A DNA stretch of 64,000 nucleotides from Kosakonia arachidis (GCF_900116535.1 NZ_FPAU01000003.1:374403-438402); one strand, 5' to 3'. Numbered from the stretch's first letter, positions 18,398 to 28,019 are shown. Made by a program: numbers and translations. The notes: generated by a model from the letters alone, not told the origin.

Positions 18398-19168
18398 ATG
18401 CCTACTGTGCTGATTACCGGTTGTTCTTCCGGCTTTGGCCTTGCCGCCGCAAAACTTTTTTTACACCAGGGCTGGAAAGTGATTGCCACAATGAGAACGC
18501 CTGACCCGACCTGTTTGCCGGAGAACGACAAACTGACGATGTTGCCGCTCGATATTACTTCCGCGCAGAGTATTCGCCATGTGGTGAAAGAGGCGGGCGC
18601 GATTGATGTGCTGGTGAATAATGCGGGCTTTGGTGCGCCTGTGCCGGTCGAGCTCACGTCTGTTGTCACTGCGCAGCAGTTAATGAACACCAATGTGCTG
18701 GGGACATTGTCCTTAACGCAGGCGTTTCTGCCGCTGATGAGAGAGAGAAAATCAGGTGTCATTATCAATGTCTCCTCGTCCGTGACGACCAAAGCGATGC
18801 CGCTGATTGGGCTTTATCGCGCCAGTAAAGCGGCGTTGAATGCCTGGAGCGAGTCCTTGTCGATTGAGGTCAGGCCTTTTGGTATTCGCGTTCATATTGT
18901 GTTACCGGGGCGCTCACCGGAAACGAAGTTTGGCGAGAATGCGCGTGCGCATTTTGCCGGAATGGACGATCCCGCCTACGGGCAAATGGTGCGTGAGTTT
19001 ATCCAGAGTGTAGGCGAGAGCAACTCGCCCGTGACGCATGCTGATGATGTCGCAAATGCCATTTTTGCCATTGCTCACAATCCAGATGCGCCGTTATACA
19101 CCGCAGCAGGTGAAGATGCCGGGCTGTGGCTGAAAGAGGCGCAGCAGCATTCACCCTTCGCTTACTAA
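18398..19168 (+). CDS. Short-chain dehydrogenase/reductase
   Basis: 256 residues. TGCSSGFG (7-14) binds the nucleotide, NNAG (74-77) is the structural motif, and the catalytic set is Ser in INVSSS (126-128), Tyr140 and Lys144 in YRASK. Arg33 after the second strand (TMRTPD) suggests NADP preference. AGAGGA precedes the ATG at 18398; the open frame extends further upstream without a start site. It is divergent from an AraC regulator. The substrate is not predictable. Confidence 0.88.
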   Translation: MPTVLITGCSSGFGLAAAKLFLHQGWKVIATMRTPDPTCLPENDKLTMLPLDITSAQSIRHVVKEAGAIDVLVNNAGFGAPVPVELTSVVTAQQLMNTNVLGTLSLTQAFLPLMRERKSGVIINVSSSVTTKAMPLIGLYRASKAALNAWSESLSIEVRPFGIRVHIVLPGRSPETKFGENARAHFAGMDDPAYGQMVREFIQSVGESNSPVTHADDVANAIFAIAHNPDAPLYTAAGEDAGLWLKEAQQHSPFAY

Positions 19169-19289
19169 TGTTACTTAACCCGATGCCGCAGGGGCTTTCC
19201 TGCTCTGCATTTGCAATGGCGGCGGCTCGACCGTGGGCTTTACGGACGTCAGCGAAAACCGTATTGAAATGCGCTTGTTGATGTGATGC

Positions 19290-19327
19290 ATCGGATAATG
19301 CAGGCGATGGCGCCTGCACCATCCGAT
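19290..19327. terminator. Long bidirectional hairpin between convergent genes
   Basis: TGCAGGCG (19299-19306) and CGCCTGCA (19311-19318) form an inner stem with loop ATGG, and ATCGGAT (19290-19296) pairs with ATCCGAT (19321-19327) outside it across a 2-base bulge. It lies between the SDR stop and the stop of the metallo-beta-lactamase-fold gene and could serve both. Confidence 0.55.
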
Positions 19328-20187
19328 TAAAAAGCAGAGCGGGAAAGGCAGTATCCCGTATCAGCCATGGAAACGGTCGTAAACCCCGCCTGACCCAGGT
19401 GCATGCCTGCAATAAGCAGTTTTTCCCGGACGGCCTGGGCCAGAATTTTTTCCCGGGTTTCTTTAGCCAACGCGGGATCAACATCAAACAAAATGCTCAC
19501 CGCTGGTCTTGCCGTCTGAATATGAGGGTAATGGACGATGTCCCCCCAGATCAGTAAGCTTTTTTCCTTCGCGTCAATGCGAAACCCGGTATGCCCTGGC
19601 GTGTGGCCGGGCAGCCATACCGCAGAAATGCCCTCTGCTATATCGTCCTCGCTAAATATGTTGTCCTCGCTAAAAAAGCGGACGTTCCGTGCATAAGCCT
19701 CGAGTGTCTGGCGCGCCAGCATGAAATTACGCTGGCCGCGTTCGCTGGCGATTTTTCGTTTTTCATCATCCGACCAGTAGTCCGCTTCACGGTGATGCAG
19801 AAGAAGTTCCGCATGTTGGAAGACCGGTCGTTTTTCAGCATCAAGCAGACCGCCAATATGGTCCGGATGGCAATGCGTTAATAACACCGTGTCCACCTCG
19901 TCGTGGCTGATTCCGATGGCTGCGAGGTTGGCTTTGAGCTGCCCACCCGCGTTGTTCAGCCCTCCTGTACCGGCGTCAACCAGAATAGTCCGCCCCCGCC
20001 CGCGGATGAGATAGCCATTGATATGAATATTACCGGGCTCAGCGATTCCGGCGTGATGCTGAAGGCGTGCGGCATCCTCTGTTGTAATACCTGACAGTAA
20101 ATCCAGGCTGGCGGACATATTGCCGTCACTCACCGCCGTAACCTGAAAATCGCCAATCTGACGTGATGGAAAGGTAAGAGCGTTCAT
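19327..20187 (-). CDS. Metallo-beta-lactamase-fold hydrolase
   Basis: 286 residues from the ATG at 20187, which has TGAGG upstream. The zinc-binding motif THCHPDH (His105, His107, Asp109, His110) and a downstream WLPGHTPGHTGF with the third-strand His are intact, as is a late WGDIVHYPH metal Asp. The length and arrangement resemble lactonase-like members, including quorum-quenching N-acyl-homoserine lactonases, but also other hydrolases. It is the last gene of a three-gene operon with a tautomerase-like and a ferredoxin-fold protein. A divergent LysR gene lies at the operon head. Confidence 0.86.
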   Translation of the reverse strand: MNALTFPSRQIGDFQVTAVSDGNMSASLDLLSGITTEDAARLQHHAGIAEPGNIHINGYLIRGRGRTILVDAGTGGLNNAGGQLKANLAAIGISHDEVDTVLLTHCHPDHIGGLLDAEKRPVFQHAELLLHHREADYWSDDEKRKIASERGQRNFMLARQTLEAYARNVRFFSEDNIFSEDDIAEGISAVWLPGHTPGHTGFRIDAKEKSLLIWGDIVHYPHIQTARPAVSILFDVDPALAKETREKILAQAVREKLLIAGMHLGQAGFTTVSMADTGYCLSRSAF

Positions 20188-20200
20188 AAATACCTCAGGA

Positions 20201-20527
20201 TTAGTTTCGGGCGTAGGGGTACGGGGCAGGGGAACCAAAGCAGCGAATACGCGCCATTAGCCCCCAGGCCTGTTGCGTGGCGAGATCCAGCTCACGCATA
20301 AAGTTTTCCATCACTTCTGCCGTACGCCATGGTGTTAGTCGATAAAAGAGTTCGGCATAGACCGGATGCCCGCATCCCGGCTTTACAGTAACAAATATGA
20401 TATGCACGTTGTCCGGCGCTGCGGCGAGTATGTCAACGCAGAGGGCGCTACAGGTGCGGGTAAACGCGGGAAGTTCGATGCACCTGTCAGCCTGTTCTTC
20501 AGAAAAGTAAAACGTCAGATTAGGCAT
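20201..20527 (-). CDS. Small tautomerase-like protein
   Basis: 108 residues. The chain starts Met-Pro, which would expose Pro1 as the catalytic base of the 4-oxalocrotonate tautomerase superfamily, and continues with a beta-alpha pattern (LTFYFSEEQADRCIELPAF; NVHIIFVTVKP). Other signature residues are not clear, so the family call is tentative. It sits 3 bases after the upstream gene and 13 before the metallo-hydrolase gene. Confidence 0.6.
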   Translation of the reverse strand: MPNLTFYFSEEQADRCIELPAFTRTCSALCVDILAAAPDNVHIIFVTVKPGCGHPVYAELFYRLTPWRTAEVMENFMRELDLATQQAWGLMARIRCFGSPAPYPYARN

Positions 20528-20530
20528 GAT

Positions 20531-21076
20531 TTAATGGCTCCCCGCCTGGTGACGCTCAACAGGAGATTGCAACTGCAATGTCAGCGGTTGGTAAAGGTAT
20601 ACGCCGGGCATATCCGCCAGCAGCAAGGCGCTTTCACGAGGCAGAACCCAGGCTGCGCGACGTTCCGGGGATTTGTCCAGCCCTGCCGCGTACATTTCCA
20701 TCGCCGGTTCCCCCAGCGCGGTGACTAAAGCGCTTATCGGCTGCGCACTGAGGAGCAGAATTTCATCTGCCGAGACGGCCGGAGTCGGTGCTTCACATGC
20801 ATACAGATTACGATGCCAGTCAGTGATATGGGCCTGCCAACGGGAGAAATTACCGCCCCCTTTGCGCCGATAATCATCACTGCTGAGTACATCTGCATCC
20901 TTCACGGTGTGAAGGGCGAGATAAGCAGGGCAGCCGGGCTTCACGGCGCCAAAGCGCTGAGAAGAACGGAATCCATTAACAGAGACCAGCGCCGGTAATT
21001 TTTCCAGGCTGTAAAATGCATTCCATTCTTCCTCGCTCCGGGGATCGGTATATGAACATTCCACGATATACAACAT
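20531..21076 (-). CDS. Dimeric alpha/beta-barrel-like protein of unknown function
   Basis: 181 residues. The opening MLYIVECSYTDPRSEEEWNA, then EKLPALVSVNGFRSSQRF and PAYLALHTVKD, resemble the ferredoxin-like dimeric alpha/beta-barrel proteins (EthD/monooxygenase-like). The second half is a probable divergent repeat of this fold. No catalytic residue can be named. It is first in the operon that also holds the tautomerase-like and metallo-hydrolase genes, and faces a LysR gene 160 bases away. Together these suggest breakdown of a small, perhaps aromatic or lactone, compound. Confidence 0.65.
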   Translation of the reverse strand: MLYIVECSYTDPRSEEEWNAFYSLEKLPALVSVNGFRSSQRFGAVKPGCPAYLALHTVKDADVLSSDDYRRKGGGNFSRWQAHITDWHRNLYACEAPTPAVSADEILLLSAQPISALVTALGEPAMEMYAAGLDKSPERRAAWVLPRESALLLADMPGVYLYQPLTLQLQSPVERHQAGSH

Positions 21077-21237
21077 TCTTCGGCCTCCGCATGATAAACA
21101 GCGGACAACGAATAATCCGCTTAATGATTTTTAATCATGCTATAAGGTGGATACCGGCCTGAAAATCGACAATATTTCATTGTTTAGTGACATTAGCTCA
21201 CTGAATGGCATTCTCAGCACAGAGGAAGGGCTCTTTT

Positions 21238-22149
21238 ATGCGCAGAAAAATACCCAGTAGCGCTTCCCTACAGGCTTTTGATGCCGCGGCAAGGCACGGC
21301 AGTTTTGCCCGGGCCGCAGAGGAGCTATCCCTGACGGAAGGGGCCATTAGCCGTCAGATTGCGCGCCTTGAATCGTTGCTGAACTGCAGACTGTTTGACC
21401 GTACAGGAAGCCGGGTAAAGCTTAATCCCGCAGGCACACGCTATGCCCGCCATGTTCACGAAACGCTGGCACGGCTCGAAAGGGATACCCAATACATCAT
21501 GGGATTGCCGGAGGGGAATAAGAGTCTGGATATTGCCGTTCTGCCGACTTTCTCCAGTCGATGGTTGATCCCGCGGCTGAATGGCTTCAGGTCGTTGTAC
21601 CCGGACATAACGTTAAATATTGCGGCCAGTACCGATCCTTTTATTCTCAACGGCAGTGGCTTTGACGCCGTGATCCATTTTGAGCATCCCGCATGGACCG
21701 GCATGCGCATGCAGTTCCTGTTTCAGGAAAAGCTGGTTCCGGTGTGCCATTCTGCGCTGTTATCACCAGGGGACGTTGATAAACAATTAAACGAACTGCC
21801 ACGGATCCACCGACGGCAGAATCCGGACGCGTGGCATCTCTATGCCCGCGAAAGCAAAATCAGCCTGGATAATCCCGGTCTGGGCGTTCGCTATGACCTG
21901 CATGAAATGGCAATCGCAGCCGTTATGGCGGGACAAGGCGTGGCACTGGTGCCGCGTATGTATGTCGAAAATGAATTGAGGCGCGGTCTGCTTGTTTCAC
22001 CCTGGCCAGAATCCGCAAGCCTGAACAAAAACTTCTGTTTAGTCAAACCGGCGGAAACAGGACTGAATGAAGCGGCATTAGAGGATTTTGAACGCTGGCT
22101 GCTTACTGAAATCACTCCTCCTGCAGGTGCATCGCAGAAACAGGCTTAA
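21238..22149 (+). CDS. LysR family regulator (GcvA-like)
   Basis: 303 residues from the ATG at 21238, with AGAGGAAGGG upstream. The helix-turn-helix (SASLQAFDAAARHGSFARAA, TEGAISRQIARLESLL) and the effector domain (DIAVLPTFSSRWLIPRLNGF, MAIAAVMAGQGVALVPRMYV) fit the GcvA subgroup. It is divergent from the three-gene operon at 19327-21076, which it probably controls, and converges on the siderophore operon. Confidence 0.88.
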   Translation: MRRKIPSSASLQAFDAAARHGSFARAAEELSLTEGAISRQIARLESLLNCRLFDRTGSRVKLNPAGTRYARHVHETLARLERDTQYIMGLPEGNKSLDIAVLPTFSSRWLIPRLNGFRSLYPDITLNIAASTDPFILNGSGFDAVIHFEHPAWTGMRMQFLFQEKLVPVCHSALLSPGDVDKQLNELPRIHRRQNPDAWHLYARESKISLDNPGLGVRYDLHEMAIAAVMAGQGVALVPRMYVENELRRGLLVSPWPESASLNKNFCLVKPAETGLNEAALEDFERWLLTEITPPAGASQKQA

Positions 22150-22180
22150 CGGTCTTAAAAATAGCTAAAATAAGGTGGTT

Positions 22181-22211
22181 GGCGGCCTGACGTTTTTTCC
22201 ACAGGGCCGCC
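22181..22211. terminator. Hairpin between LysR gene and siderophore operon
   Basis: GGCGGCC (22181-22187) and GGCCGCC (22205-22211) flank a 17-base loop that contains a T-run. It lies between two convergent genes, so it may end both transcripts. Confidence 0.4.
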
Positions 22212-22239
22212 TGTAGTACCAGACGGTAAAACGTTTTCT

Positions 22240-23421
22240 TCAGTTTTCGAGCCAAATAAACTCGGGTGGAGAATGCATCAGGAAGTTCTGGTGCGATATG
22301 TTCCAGGCATAAGCGCCCGCGAGGCTGAACACCAGCCAGTCTCCTGGTGCCAGCGCGACAACGGGCTGCTGGCGCGCCAACACATCTTTGGGCGTACAGA
22401 GTTGCCCAACTAGCGTCACCTGTTCATCTTTTATCCATTCAGCGTTTTGTTCGCGTCGCAACAGGCTAAATGGGTGATTATGGCTTTGCGCGACAGGGGT
22501 GCGGAAATGGTGCGTTCCCCCGCGACCAATGGCAAACCATTCGCCGAGATTCTTTTTGATGTCCAGCACTTCCATGACGTAATAGCCGCAGGCTGCGGCA
22601 ATGTAACGACCGCACTCAAAGCGCAGCGTCCAGCCTTGCGCCTGGCTGAATTGCGTCACGTCTGGCAGGCGCTGGCAAAAGCACGCCCAGTCAAAGTGAT
22701 GTTGTGGTTCAAGGTAGTTAATACCGATACCGCCACCGACGTTAATTAAGTCAATATCCAGCGACCAGCGTTCGCACCAGCTGCGAACCTTGTCCAGATA
22801 CAGACGGATCAACTGCAGATGGTTATCCACATCCAGTTGGTGAGACATCAGATGGAAGTGAAAACCGCGCAGATTGATGTGCGTCGAACGGGCGATTTCG
22901 CGTAATGCTGCGGGCAGGTCATGCTCATCGAGACCAAAAGGCGTCGGTTTGCCTCCCATCATCAGACGCGTACCCCCGATCCCCTCGAGCGCAATATTCA
23001 TCCGCAACAGTACGGAGACGGTTCGATTCTCTTCAAGCGCGATAGCCTGCAAACGGCGTAGCTCGGTTAAACTCTCCACATGTATCACGTCCACGCCGAG
23101 TTGCACTGCCTGGCGCAGTTCACTTTGCAGCTTGCCGGGGCCGCCGAAAATCAGCGGCTTGCCAGCAGCCTGCTCACGTAACCAGTTGAGTTCGCCACCG
23201 GATGCCGCTTCAAAGCCATCGACATACTCGCATAATGTCCGGAGTATCGGGGCTTCCGGATTCGCTTTTGCGGCGTAAAATAGTTCACAACCCGCTGGCA
23301 ATGCATGACACATGCTGTGAATGTGCTGGCGCAGTGCGACAAGATCATACACATAAGCGCAAAACGGCTCTGAGCGCTGTTGCTGCAACTGTTGCAGCTT
23401 CTCTCTGACTTTGGGCGTCAT
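22240..23421 (-). CDS. pvsE: PLP-dependent decarboxylase of siderophore synthesis (PvsE-like)
   Basis: 393 residues of the alanine racemase/diaminopimelate decarboxylase-like fold III. The PLP-binding Lys is in LFYAAKANPEAPIL (about residue 53), the glycine-rich loop is INVGGGIGINY, and the C-terminal active-site Cys is in GQLCTPKDV. Relatives in NIS siderophore clusters (PvsE, AcsE, SbnH) decarboxylate a citryl-amino-acid intermediate; in vibrioferrin synthesis this turns the serine part into ethanolamine. It is the last of six genes and its start overlaps the stop of the NIS synthetase by ATGA. Confidence 0.85.
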   Translation of the reverse strand: MTPKVREKLQQLQQQRSEPFCAYVYDLVALRQHIHSMCHALPAGCELFYAAKANPEAPILRTLCEYVDGFEAASGGELNWLREQAAGKPLIFGGPGKLQSELRQAVQLGVDVIHVESLTELRRLQAIALEENRTVSVLLRMNIALEGIGGTRLMMGGKPTPFGLDEHDLPAALREIARSTHINLRGFHFHLMSHQLDVDNHLQLIRLYLDKVRSWCERWSLDIDLINVGGGIGINYLEPQHHFDWACFCQRLPDVTQFSQAQGWTLRFECGRYIAAACGYYVMEVLDIKKNLGEWFAIGRGGTHHFRTPVAQSHNHPFSLLRREQNAEWIKDEQVTLVGQLCTPKDVLARQQPVVALAPGDWLVFSLAGAYAWNISHQNFLMHSPPEFIWLEN

Positions 23422-25175
23422 TGCGCACTCCTCATTGGGTGTTGCAGCAGGGTGTAATCCGCGTGCTTATCCGCTTTGCGCAGCAGGCGGGTTTTCAGAT
23501 TGTTTTTGGACGGGATAGCGCCGCCCTCGAGGATTGCAGCGATTTCCGGCTGATGCTGCCAACGGCCAAGTTGCGCCGCCAGTAAATCCCACAATTGCTG
23601 CTCCAGTACCCGATCGTCATCGGCAAGGCGGAACAGCACTTCTGACAGGTGATTGATCAGCAGGCAATAGGCGACGCGACGCCAGCCCTGTTCTCGGCTG
23701 TACCAGACGGACTGTCTGGCACGCTCGGACATCATCGCCAGACTGGAGGCTGGCCAGCGCTCGGTGGTGAGTTTGGTCCCTTCCAGATCGCGTACCCACA
23801 CTTGCGTCGGCAGGTGATTTTCAATGGATACCAGCACGTTTTGCAGGTGTGGCTCAAACACCATCCCGTCGGTGAAGAAAGCGTCCAGCACACCGGGGAG
23901 TAACACTGAGAGATAGCGGTCGAGCCACAGCAAATTCGCCTGTTGTCGGGAGAGTCCCTGCGCTGCGCTCAACTGCTGAATTTGCAGCTGAAGCGGACTG
24001 TGGCCCAGGTGGTCGAGCGCAAACAGCGATGCCGCCAGCCAGGGCTGTTGATCGGTGAGGTTCTCGCGATAAAGAATGCCGAAGCACTCTTGTAAATGGC
24101 GCACTTCTTCCGCGTCGTCTGCTTGCGCCAGAGCGGAGAAATCAAGGCTGGTGGCGGCCGGTTCGCGCATGATGTGAAAACCCGGTACCGTGCTTTCCAG
24201 ACGCGCAAAACGATGTTCAAGTAGCGTATTCAGCGCCACTGCGCTTTCCAGTTCATACCAGGCATTCTTGCGGACACAGTTAGTGAGCCGCACATGAATG
24301 GAGCATTTCAGGTAATAAGGCAGATCGGCGCGATACAACGTACGCACCGATGATGTCGCCGCGAATTCGGCACCCGTCAGTCCCAGCGGTGTGATAAGCC
24401 CGCGGCTAACGGCACGCGTGTAAAGCGGCGACTGCATAATGTGGCGAACTTCCCATGGATGACAAGGATAGCAGTGCTCGCCATGGAGTTTATCCAGCAT
24501 TGCCGTGACCTGCGCACTGCCCCGCAGCTGTAATAGCGAGGGATGAATGCGGAACCAGAACAGCGGGAAGCGCGCGGCGACTTCGGGCGAGCAGGCCAGT
24601 AATGCCTCTGGTGTCACACCCTGACGGCTTTTGGGGCTCGGATGCATCGGATGGCCCCAAAGGAGACACTCTTCGCTTTGAATGTAGCTATGCGCACCTG
24701 TCGGCGTTGGCAGATGCTGCAGAAAAGAGGCCGTAACCTGGACGCTGTTTTCAATCTGATCCAGCAGTTCTACATCGGGTAATTGTCCGGTCTGACGCAC
24801 CATATCATTGACCAGCAGAGCCATTGCTTCGCTACAACGAACGGCCCGCCAGGGACGACCAAACTCTTTCACAAACGGGGTTCCAGTAAAGTCGCCGCGA
24901 TCCAATAAACTCCAGCGGATAGCCCGGATGGCGAGTAACGTGCTGTCATCCGCTCCCATTTGCAGCAATATCACTTTGCCCGAAACCATACGGCTGGCCA
25001 GTGACAGCGGAATATTGCCCTGGCACACCTGTTTAACGCGTCCCGCAGGGCGGGCAAATTCGCGAATATAGCAGTTCAGCAGCGCCGTCAGTCCGGCAAA
25101 TTCCGCCTGCTCCCTTTCCGGGGTAACTTTTACTGACTGCAGTGGGTTTTCACGAACGGCGAGTGATACGGACAT
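23418..25175 (-). CDS. pvsD: NIS siderophore synthetase, IucA/IucC family (PvsD-like)
   Basis: 585 residues from the ATG at 25175 (AGGATCAGGTT upstream). The frame is open further 5', but that part lies inside the transporter gene. The ATP-binding motif HPMHPSPKSR (175-184) and KCSIHVRLTNCVRKN are the family hallmarks, and the C-terminal FhuF-like helical domain (GMVFEPHLQNVLV) is complete. NIS synthetases adenylate a carboxylate such as citrate and couple it to an amine or alcohol. By position this is PvsD. It overlaps the upstream transporter gene by 26 bases and the next gene by 4. Confidence 0.9.
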   Translation of the reverse strand: MSVSLAVRENPLQSVKVTPEREQAEFAGLTALLNCYIREFARPAGRVKQVCQGNIPLSLASRMVSGKVILLQMGADDSTLLAIRAIRWSLLDRGDFTGTPFVKEFGRPWRAVRCSEAMALLVNDMVRQTGQLPDVELLDQIENSVQVTASFLQHLPTPTGAHSYIQSEECLLWGHPMHPSPKSRQGVTPEALLACSPEVAARFPLFWFRIHPSLLQLRGSAQVTAMLDKLHGEHCYPCHPWEVRHIMQSPLYTRAVSRGLITPLGLTGAEFAATSSVRTLYRADLPYYLKCSIHVRLTNCVRKNAWYELESAVALNTLLEHRFARLESTVPGFHIMREPAATSLDFSALAQADDAEEVRHLQECFGILYRENLTDQQPWLAASLFALDHLGHSPLQLQIQQLSAAQGLSRQQANLLWLDRYLSVLLPGVLDAFFTDGMVFEPHLQNVLVSIENHLPTQVWVRDLEGTKLTTERWPASSLAMMSERARQSVWYSREQGWRRVAYCLLINHLSEVLFRLADDDRVLEQQLWDLLAAQLGRWQHQPEIAAILEGGAIPSKNNLKTRLLRKADKHADYTLLQHPMRSAQ

Positions 25176-26307
25176 AACCTGATCCTCGTAAAGGGGAAAT
25201 AACAAAGAGTAAGACGGCGCCTGAAGCCGCCGCCGCTGAAGCCAGGAAAGGCGCCTGCAATGACACATGCGCAACCAACCAGCCCGCACCGATACCGGCA
25301 GCCACACCAGCCCACTTGCCAGCGGCATCGATCTGCCCGAACTGCTTTCCGGCGCTGTGATGGCGAATGGTGTCACTCAACATCTGATTGGCACCGCTGT
25401 AAGCCAGCAGCATGCCGCAACCAAACAGCGTGCGTGCCGCCAGCAGCGATGATGCCTCGACTAATTGGCTGTGCCACCATGCCGCCAGCGCAATCAGCAC
25501 CATGCCTGGCACAAAATAAAGGCTGCGTCCCGCCAGGCGGTGCCAAAGTGGCAAAAGCAGCAGATAGATCAGATGTGGCCAGCTATAGAACATACCGATC
25601 AGCACTTCCGTAGGTAGCCAATGTGCGGCGTAGGGCAGGAAGTAGGGAAATGTCACCACCATGGCGAAGTTGAACAGGAATTGCATCGCCCACAGATAAT
25701 GAAACGTGGATTTGATGCCATTGTTCTGCATGGCACGATGTGTCGGCTCAATGGCAGGATCGGCGGGTAGTCGCAGGCTGAGCAGCAAGCCACACAGCGA
25801 TAACATAGCCAGCCCTAACCACAGACGCTGGCCAATATCGGGTCGCCACATCAGGACGCCGCCTATCAGCGGTGGTGCGCTCAGCAGCGCTAACCGGGCG
25901 GAAGATTGCGTCCAGTTAAGGGCTTTCGCCAGTTGTTCACCGCGCAGATGCAGGGAAAGATAGCCATTCGCCGCCGCCAGGGTTCCTCCCGCTATTCCCT
26001 GTAATGCGAGTGCGAGGATCAACCATGGCAATGAGGGCGAGACGCCAGCCAGTAAAAATGCGCATGTCAGCCCAAACAGTGCCCGCTGTAGCGACAACCG
26101 CCGCCCGTAGCGATCGGCAAACCGTCCCCACCACGCGGCAGAGATTGCTGTCATCACTGAAGGCAGGCTGAACAGTACGCCCGCCCACAGGCTGCGTTCA
26201 GCGATACCAAAGGAAACCAGCAGCCGTGGCAGATAGAGCGGTACGCCAAGCACGGTAAAAGCCGCCAGAAAGTGGCAGGCCAGAACCACCGGTAACGTAC
26301 CGCGCAT
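25150..26307 (-). CDS. pvsC: MFS transporter, probable siderophore exporter (PvsC-like)
   Basis: 385 residues, about twelve membrane helices. The loop 2-3 motif WWGRFADRYGRRLSLQRALFG is the major-facilitator signature. Placed between two NIS synthetase genes, as in pvsABCDE, sbn and other carboxylate-siderophore clusters, it should export the finished siderophore. Its ATG overlaps the preceding stop codon as TAATG, and its 3' end overlaps the next gene, so translation is tightly coupled. Confidence 0.88.
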   Translation of the reverse strand: MRGTLPVVLACHFLAAFTVLGVPLYLPRLLVSFGIAERSLWAGVLFSLPSVMTAISAAWWGRFADRYGRRLSLQRALFGLTCAFLLAGVSPSLPWLILALALQGIAGGTLAAANGYLSLHLRGEQLAKALNWTQSSARLALLSAPPLIGGVLMWRPDIGQRLWLGLAMLSLCGLLLSLRLPADPAIEPTHRAMQNNGIKSTFHYLWAMQFLFNFAMVVTFPYFLPYAAHWLPTEVLIGMFYSWPHLIYLLLLPLWHRLAGRSLYFVPGMVLIALAAWWHSQLVEASSLLAARTLFGCGMLLAYSGANQMLSDTIRHHSAGKQFGQIDAAGKWAGVAAGIGAGWLVAHVSLQAPFLASAAAASGAVLLFVISPLRGSGYVRITRRS

Positions 26308-28019
26308 TAGCGTTTTTCCCTCAGCAGGAAATTAGGCCCACTTTGGCCATAGTACTTGTTGATATCTGCGGCACCGGACGCTTGTTTGCTCAACAGACTG
26401 CCGCTCAGCAACAGGTATTTCACTGGCTGCGTGGCGGAGGTAAACAGCTGCTGTCGTGCAAAGGCGGTATCGACGCCTTCACTCTCCAGATGCGCCAGAC
26501 TCTGCTCAAGCGCATGTCGCAACGTTTGATAACCGGCTTCGCGATCGAGCAGTGCGCCTGCGGCCAGATTTTCCAGCACCGCCGCCATGCAGAGTTGCAG
26601 GGTGATGGTGATAAACATCTGTGCCAGCGCGGCTTCATCAGACACACAAATGCGCGGATCGCGCAGTGTCTTGAGGCGCTCTGCCAGTTGTGGGCAAGCG
26701 CGTTTAAAGCGTTCAGGCAGAATGCGCGCAGCATCGTTGTCTTTCATCACCAGTGTCAGGGCTTCATTTGGCGTAAAGCTCAGAACGGCATTCTGCTGAT
26801 TAGATTCCAGGGCAATGCCGTAGCGTAACCACAGCGTCAGGTGAACATCCGCCATCAACTGGCAGTAATCACGCCACCAGTCCGCTACGTCTGGCATACC
26901 AGGTTGCGCGAGCAGAGAAGAGAGATAATAACGTCCGTCCGGCAGTTTGCTGCCAAGCGCCGCAACCGGTAACAGCGTTTCACCGATGCGTGGTGTTGCG
27001 TAGCGCCGTAGCAGAAAGGCCAACTGTTTATTCTCCGCAACATGGCCACAAAAACGCTCATCCACATGGCGATATTTGCCGCGCAGCAGGGTGTCCTGTT
27101 CCCCCAGGGTGGTCAGCACTTCAGCGAACCACTGGCCGTCATACAGCGTCGAGGGCTTGATCAGTCGGATATTTTTCTGTCCCAGTGTGCGCATGCTGAG
27201 GGGCACTTTGAGATGGTGATCCGGATAGTCTGCTAACTGCACGGTACGGACTGATAAGGTGGGGTAGACATCGAGCCAGGCATCAGGCGCGATGACTGCC
27301 CCCTCGGGAACATCCTGCAGTCGATTCAACGTAAGGGGATGCACAGGGATCAATTCATGCCGGGCGAATTGCTGCGCGTCCAGCCCCACCTGTGACGGCA
27401 ATGGCCACCAGTCTGGTCTGGCTTCCGGTGCTGTAAGGGTCAATTGCTGGTGGGGTAAAGCCAGCCAGCGCAGACGAAACGGCTGACAAAATTCAGGCGC
27501 GTACTGGCGCAGGTCGGCTTCGCTAAAACCAAATTTAGCGCGCGCCGTAGGGTAGTAAGGATGATCGAGAAAGCTTGCCAGTTGATCGGCATGACGCAGG
27601 CGCTCACCCCAGTTCATCTCATTCGGTGAACGTAATAGTGATGCGTGCTGTTGTGCAAAAGCGATGGCGCAGAGTTCACCTTGCGCCACAGCGCTATCTG
27701 CTTCCTCTTTATAGGTTGCAAAGCGCTCTTGTGTTTCCTGGTGCTGATCCGGCATTAACGCCGCCAGCCAGTTAGCATAGCCCGACTGAGGGTGCCATTC
27801 TTGCGCGCTTTTAATCTGCCATTCAGGCGATACTGCCCGCCATGGCTGCATGTAATCACAGGCTTCAACCTTCAGACGTAATGTCTGACTGGCCGACTGC
27901 CAGGTGAGCCACTGGTGTTGAAGATCCTGTGTAATCTGCCCCTGGCTTATCAAACCACTGACATTTTCGCGCAGGCAGGCGTTTATGATACGCAGCGTAA
28001 TGTAGTCATGCTGATTCAT
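26307..28019 (-). CDS. pvsB: NIS siderophore synthetase, IucA/IucC family (PvsB-like)
   Basis: 570 residues from the ATG at 28019. Family elements are the HELIPVHPLTLNRL strand, the ATP-site segment LSVRTVQLADYPDHHLKVPL with SMRTLGQKNIRLI, and the late catalytic region YGIALESNQQNAVL near residue 400. It would make the second citrate- or keto-acid-derived bond of the siderophore. The start overlaps the ATP-grasp stop as TGATG, and its own stop overlaps the transporter start. Confidence 0.9.
   Translation of the reverse strand: MNQHDYITLRIINACLRENVSGLISQGQITQDLQHQWLTWQSASQTLRLKVEACDYMQPWRAVSPEWQIKSAQEWHPQSGYANWLAALMPDQHQETQERFATYKEEADSAVAQGELCAIAFAQQHASLLRSPNEMNWGERLRHADQLASFLDHPYYPTARAKFGFSEADLRQYAPEFCQPFRLRWLALPHQQLTLTAPEARPDWWPLPSQVGLDAQQFARHELIPVHPLTLNRLQDVPEGAVIAPDAWLDVYPTLSVRTVQLADYPDHHLKVPLSMRTLGQKNIRLIKPSTLYDGQWFAEVLTTLGEQDTLLRGKYRHVDERFCGHVAENKQLAFLLRRYATPRIGETLLPVAALGSKLPDGRYYLSSLLAQPGMPDVADWWRDYCQLMADVHLTLWLRYGIALESNQQNAVLSFTPNEALTLVMKDNDAARILPERFKRACPQLAERLKTLRDPRICVSDEAALAQMFITITLQLCMAAVLENLAAGALLDREAGYQTLRHALEQSLAHLESEGVDTAFARQQLFTSATQPVKYLLLSGSLLSKQASGAADINKYYGQSGPNFLLREKR

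Noticed and set aside
18999-19487. Long minus-strand frame across the SDR/metallo-hydrolase boundary
   Set aside because: It is antisense to two well-supported genes and shows no family motif.
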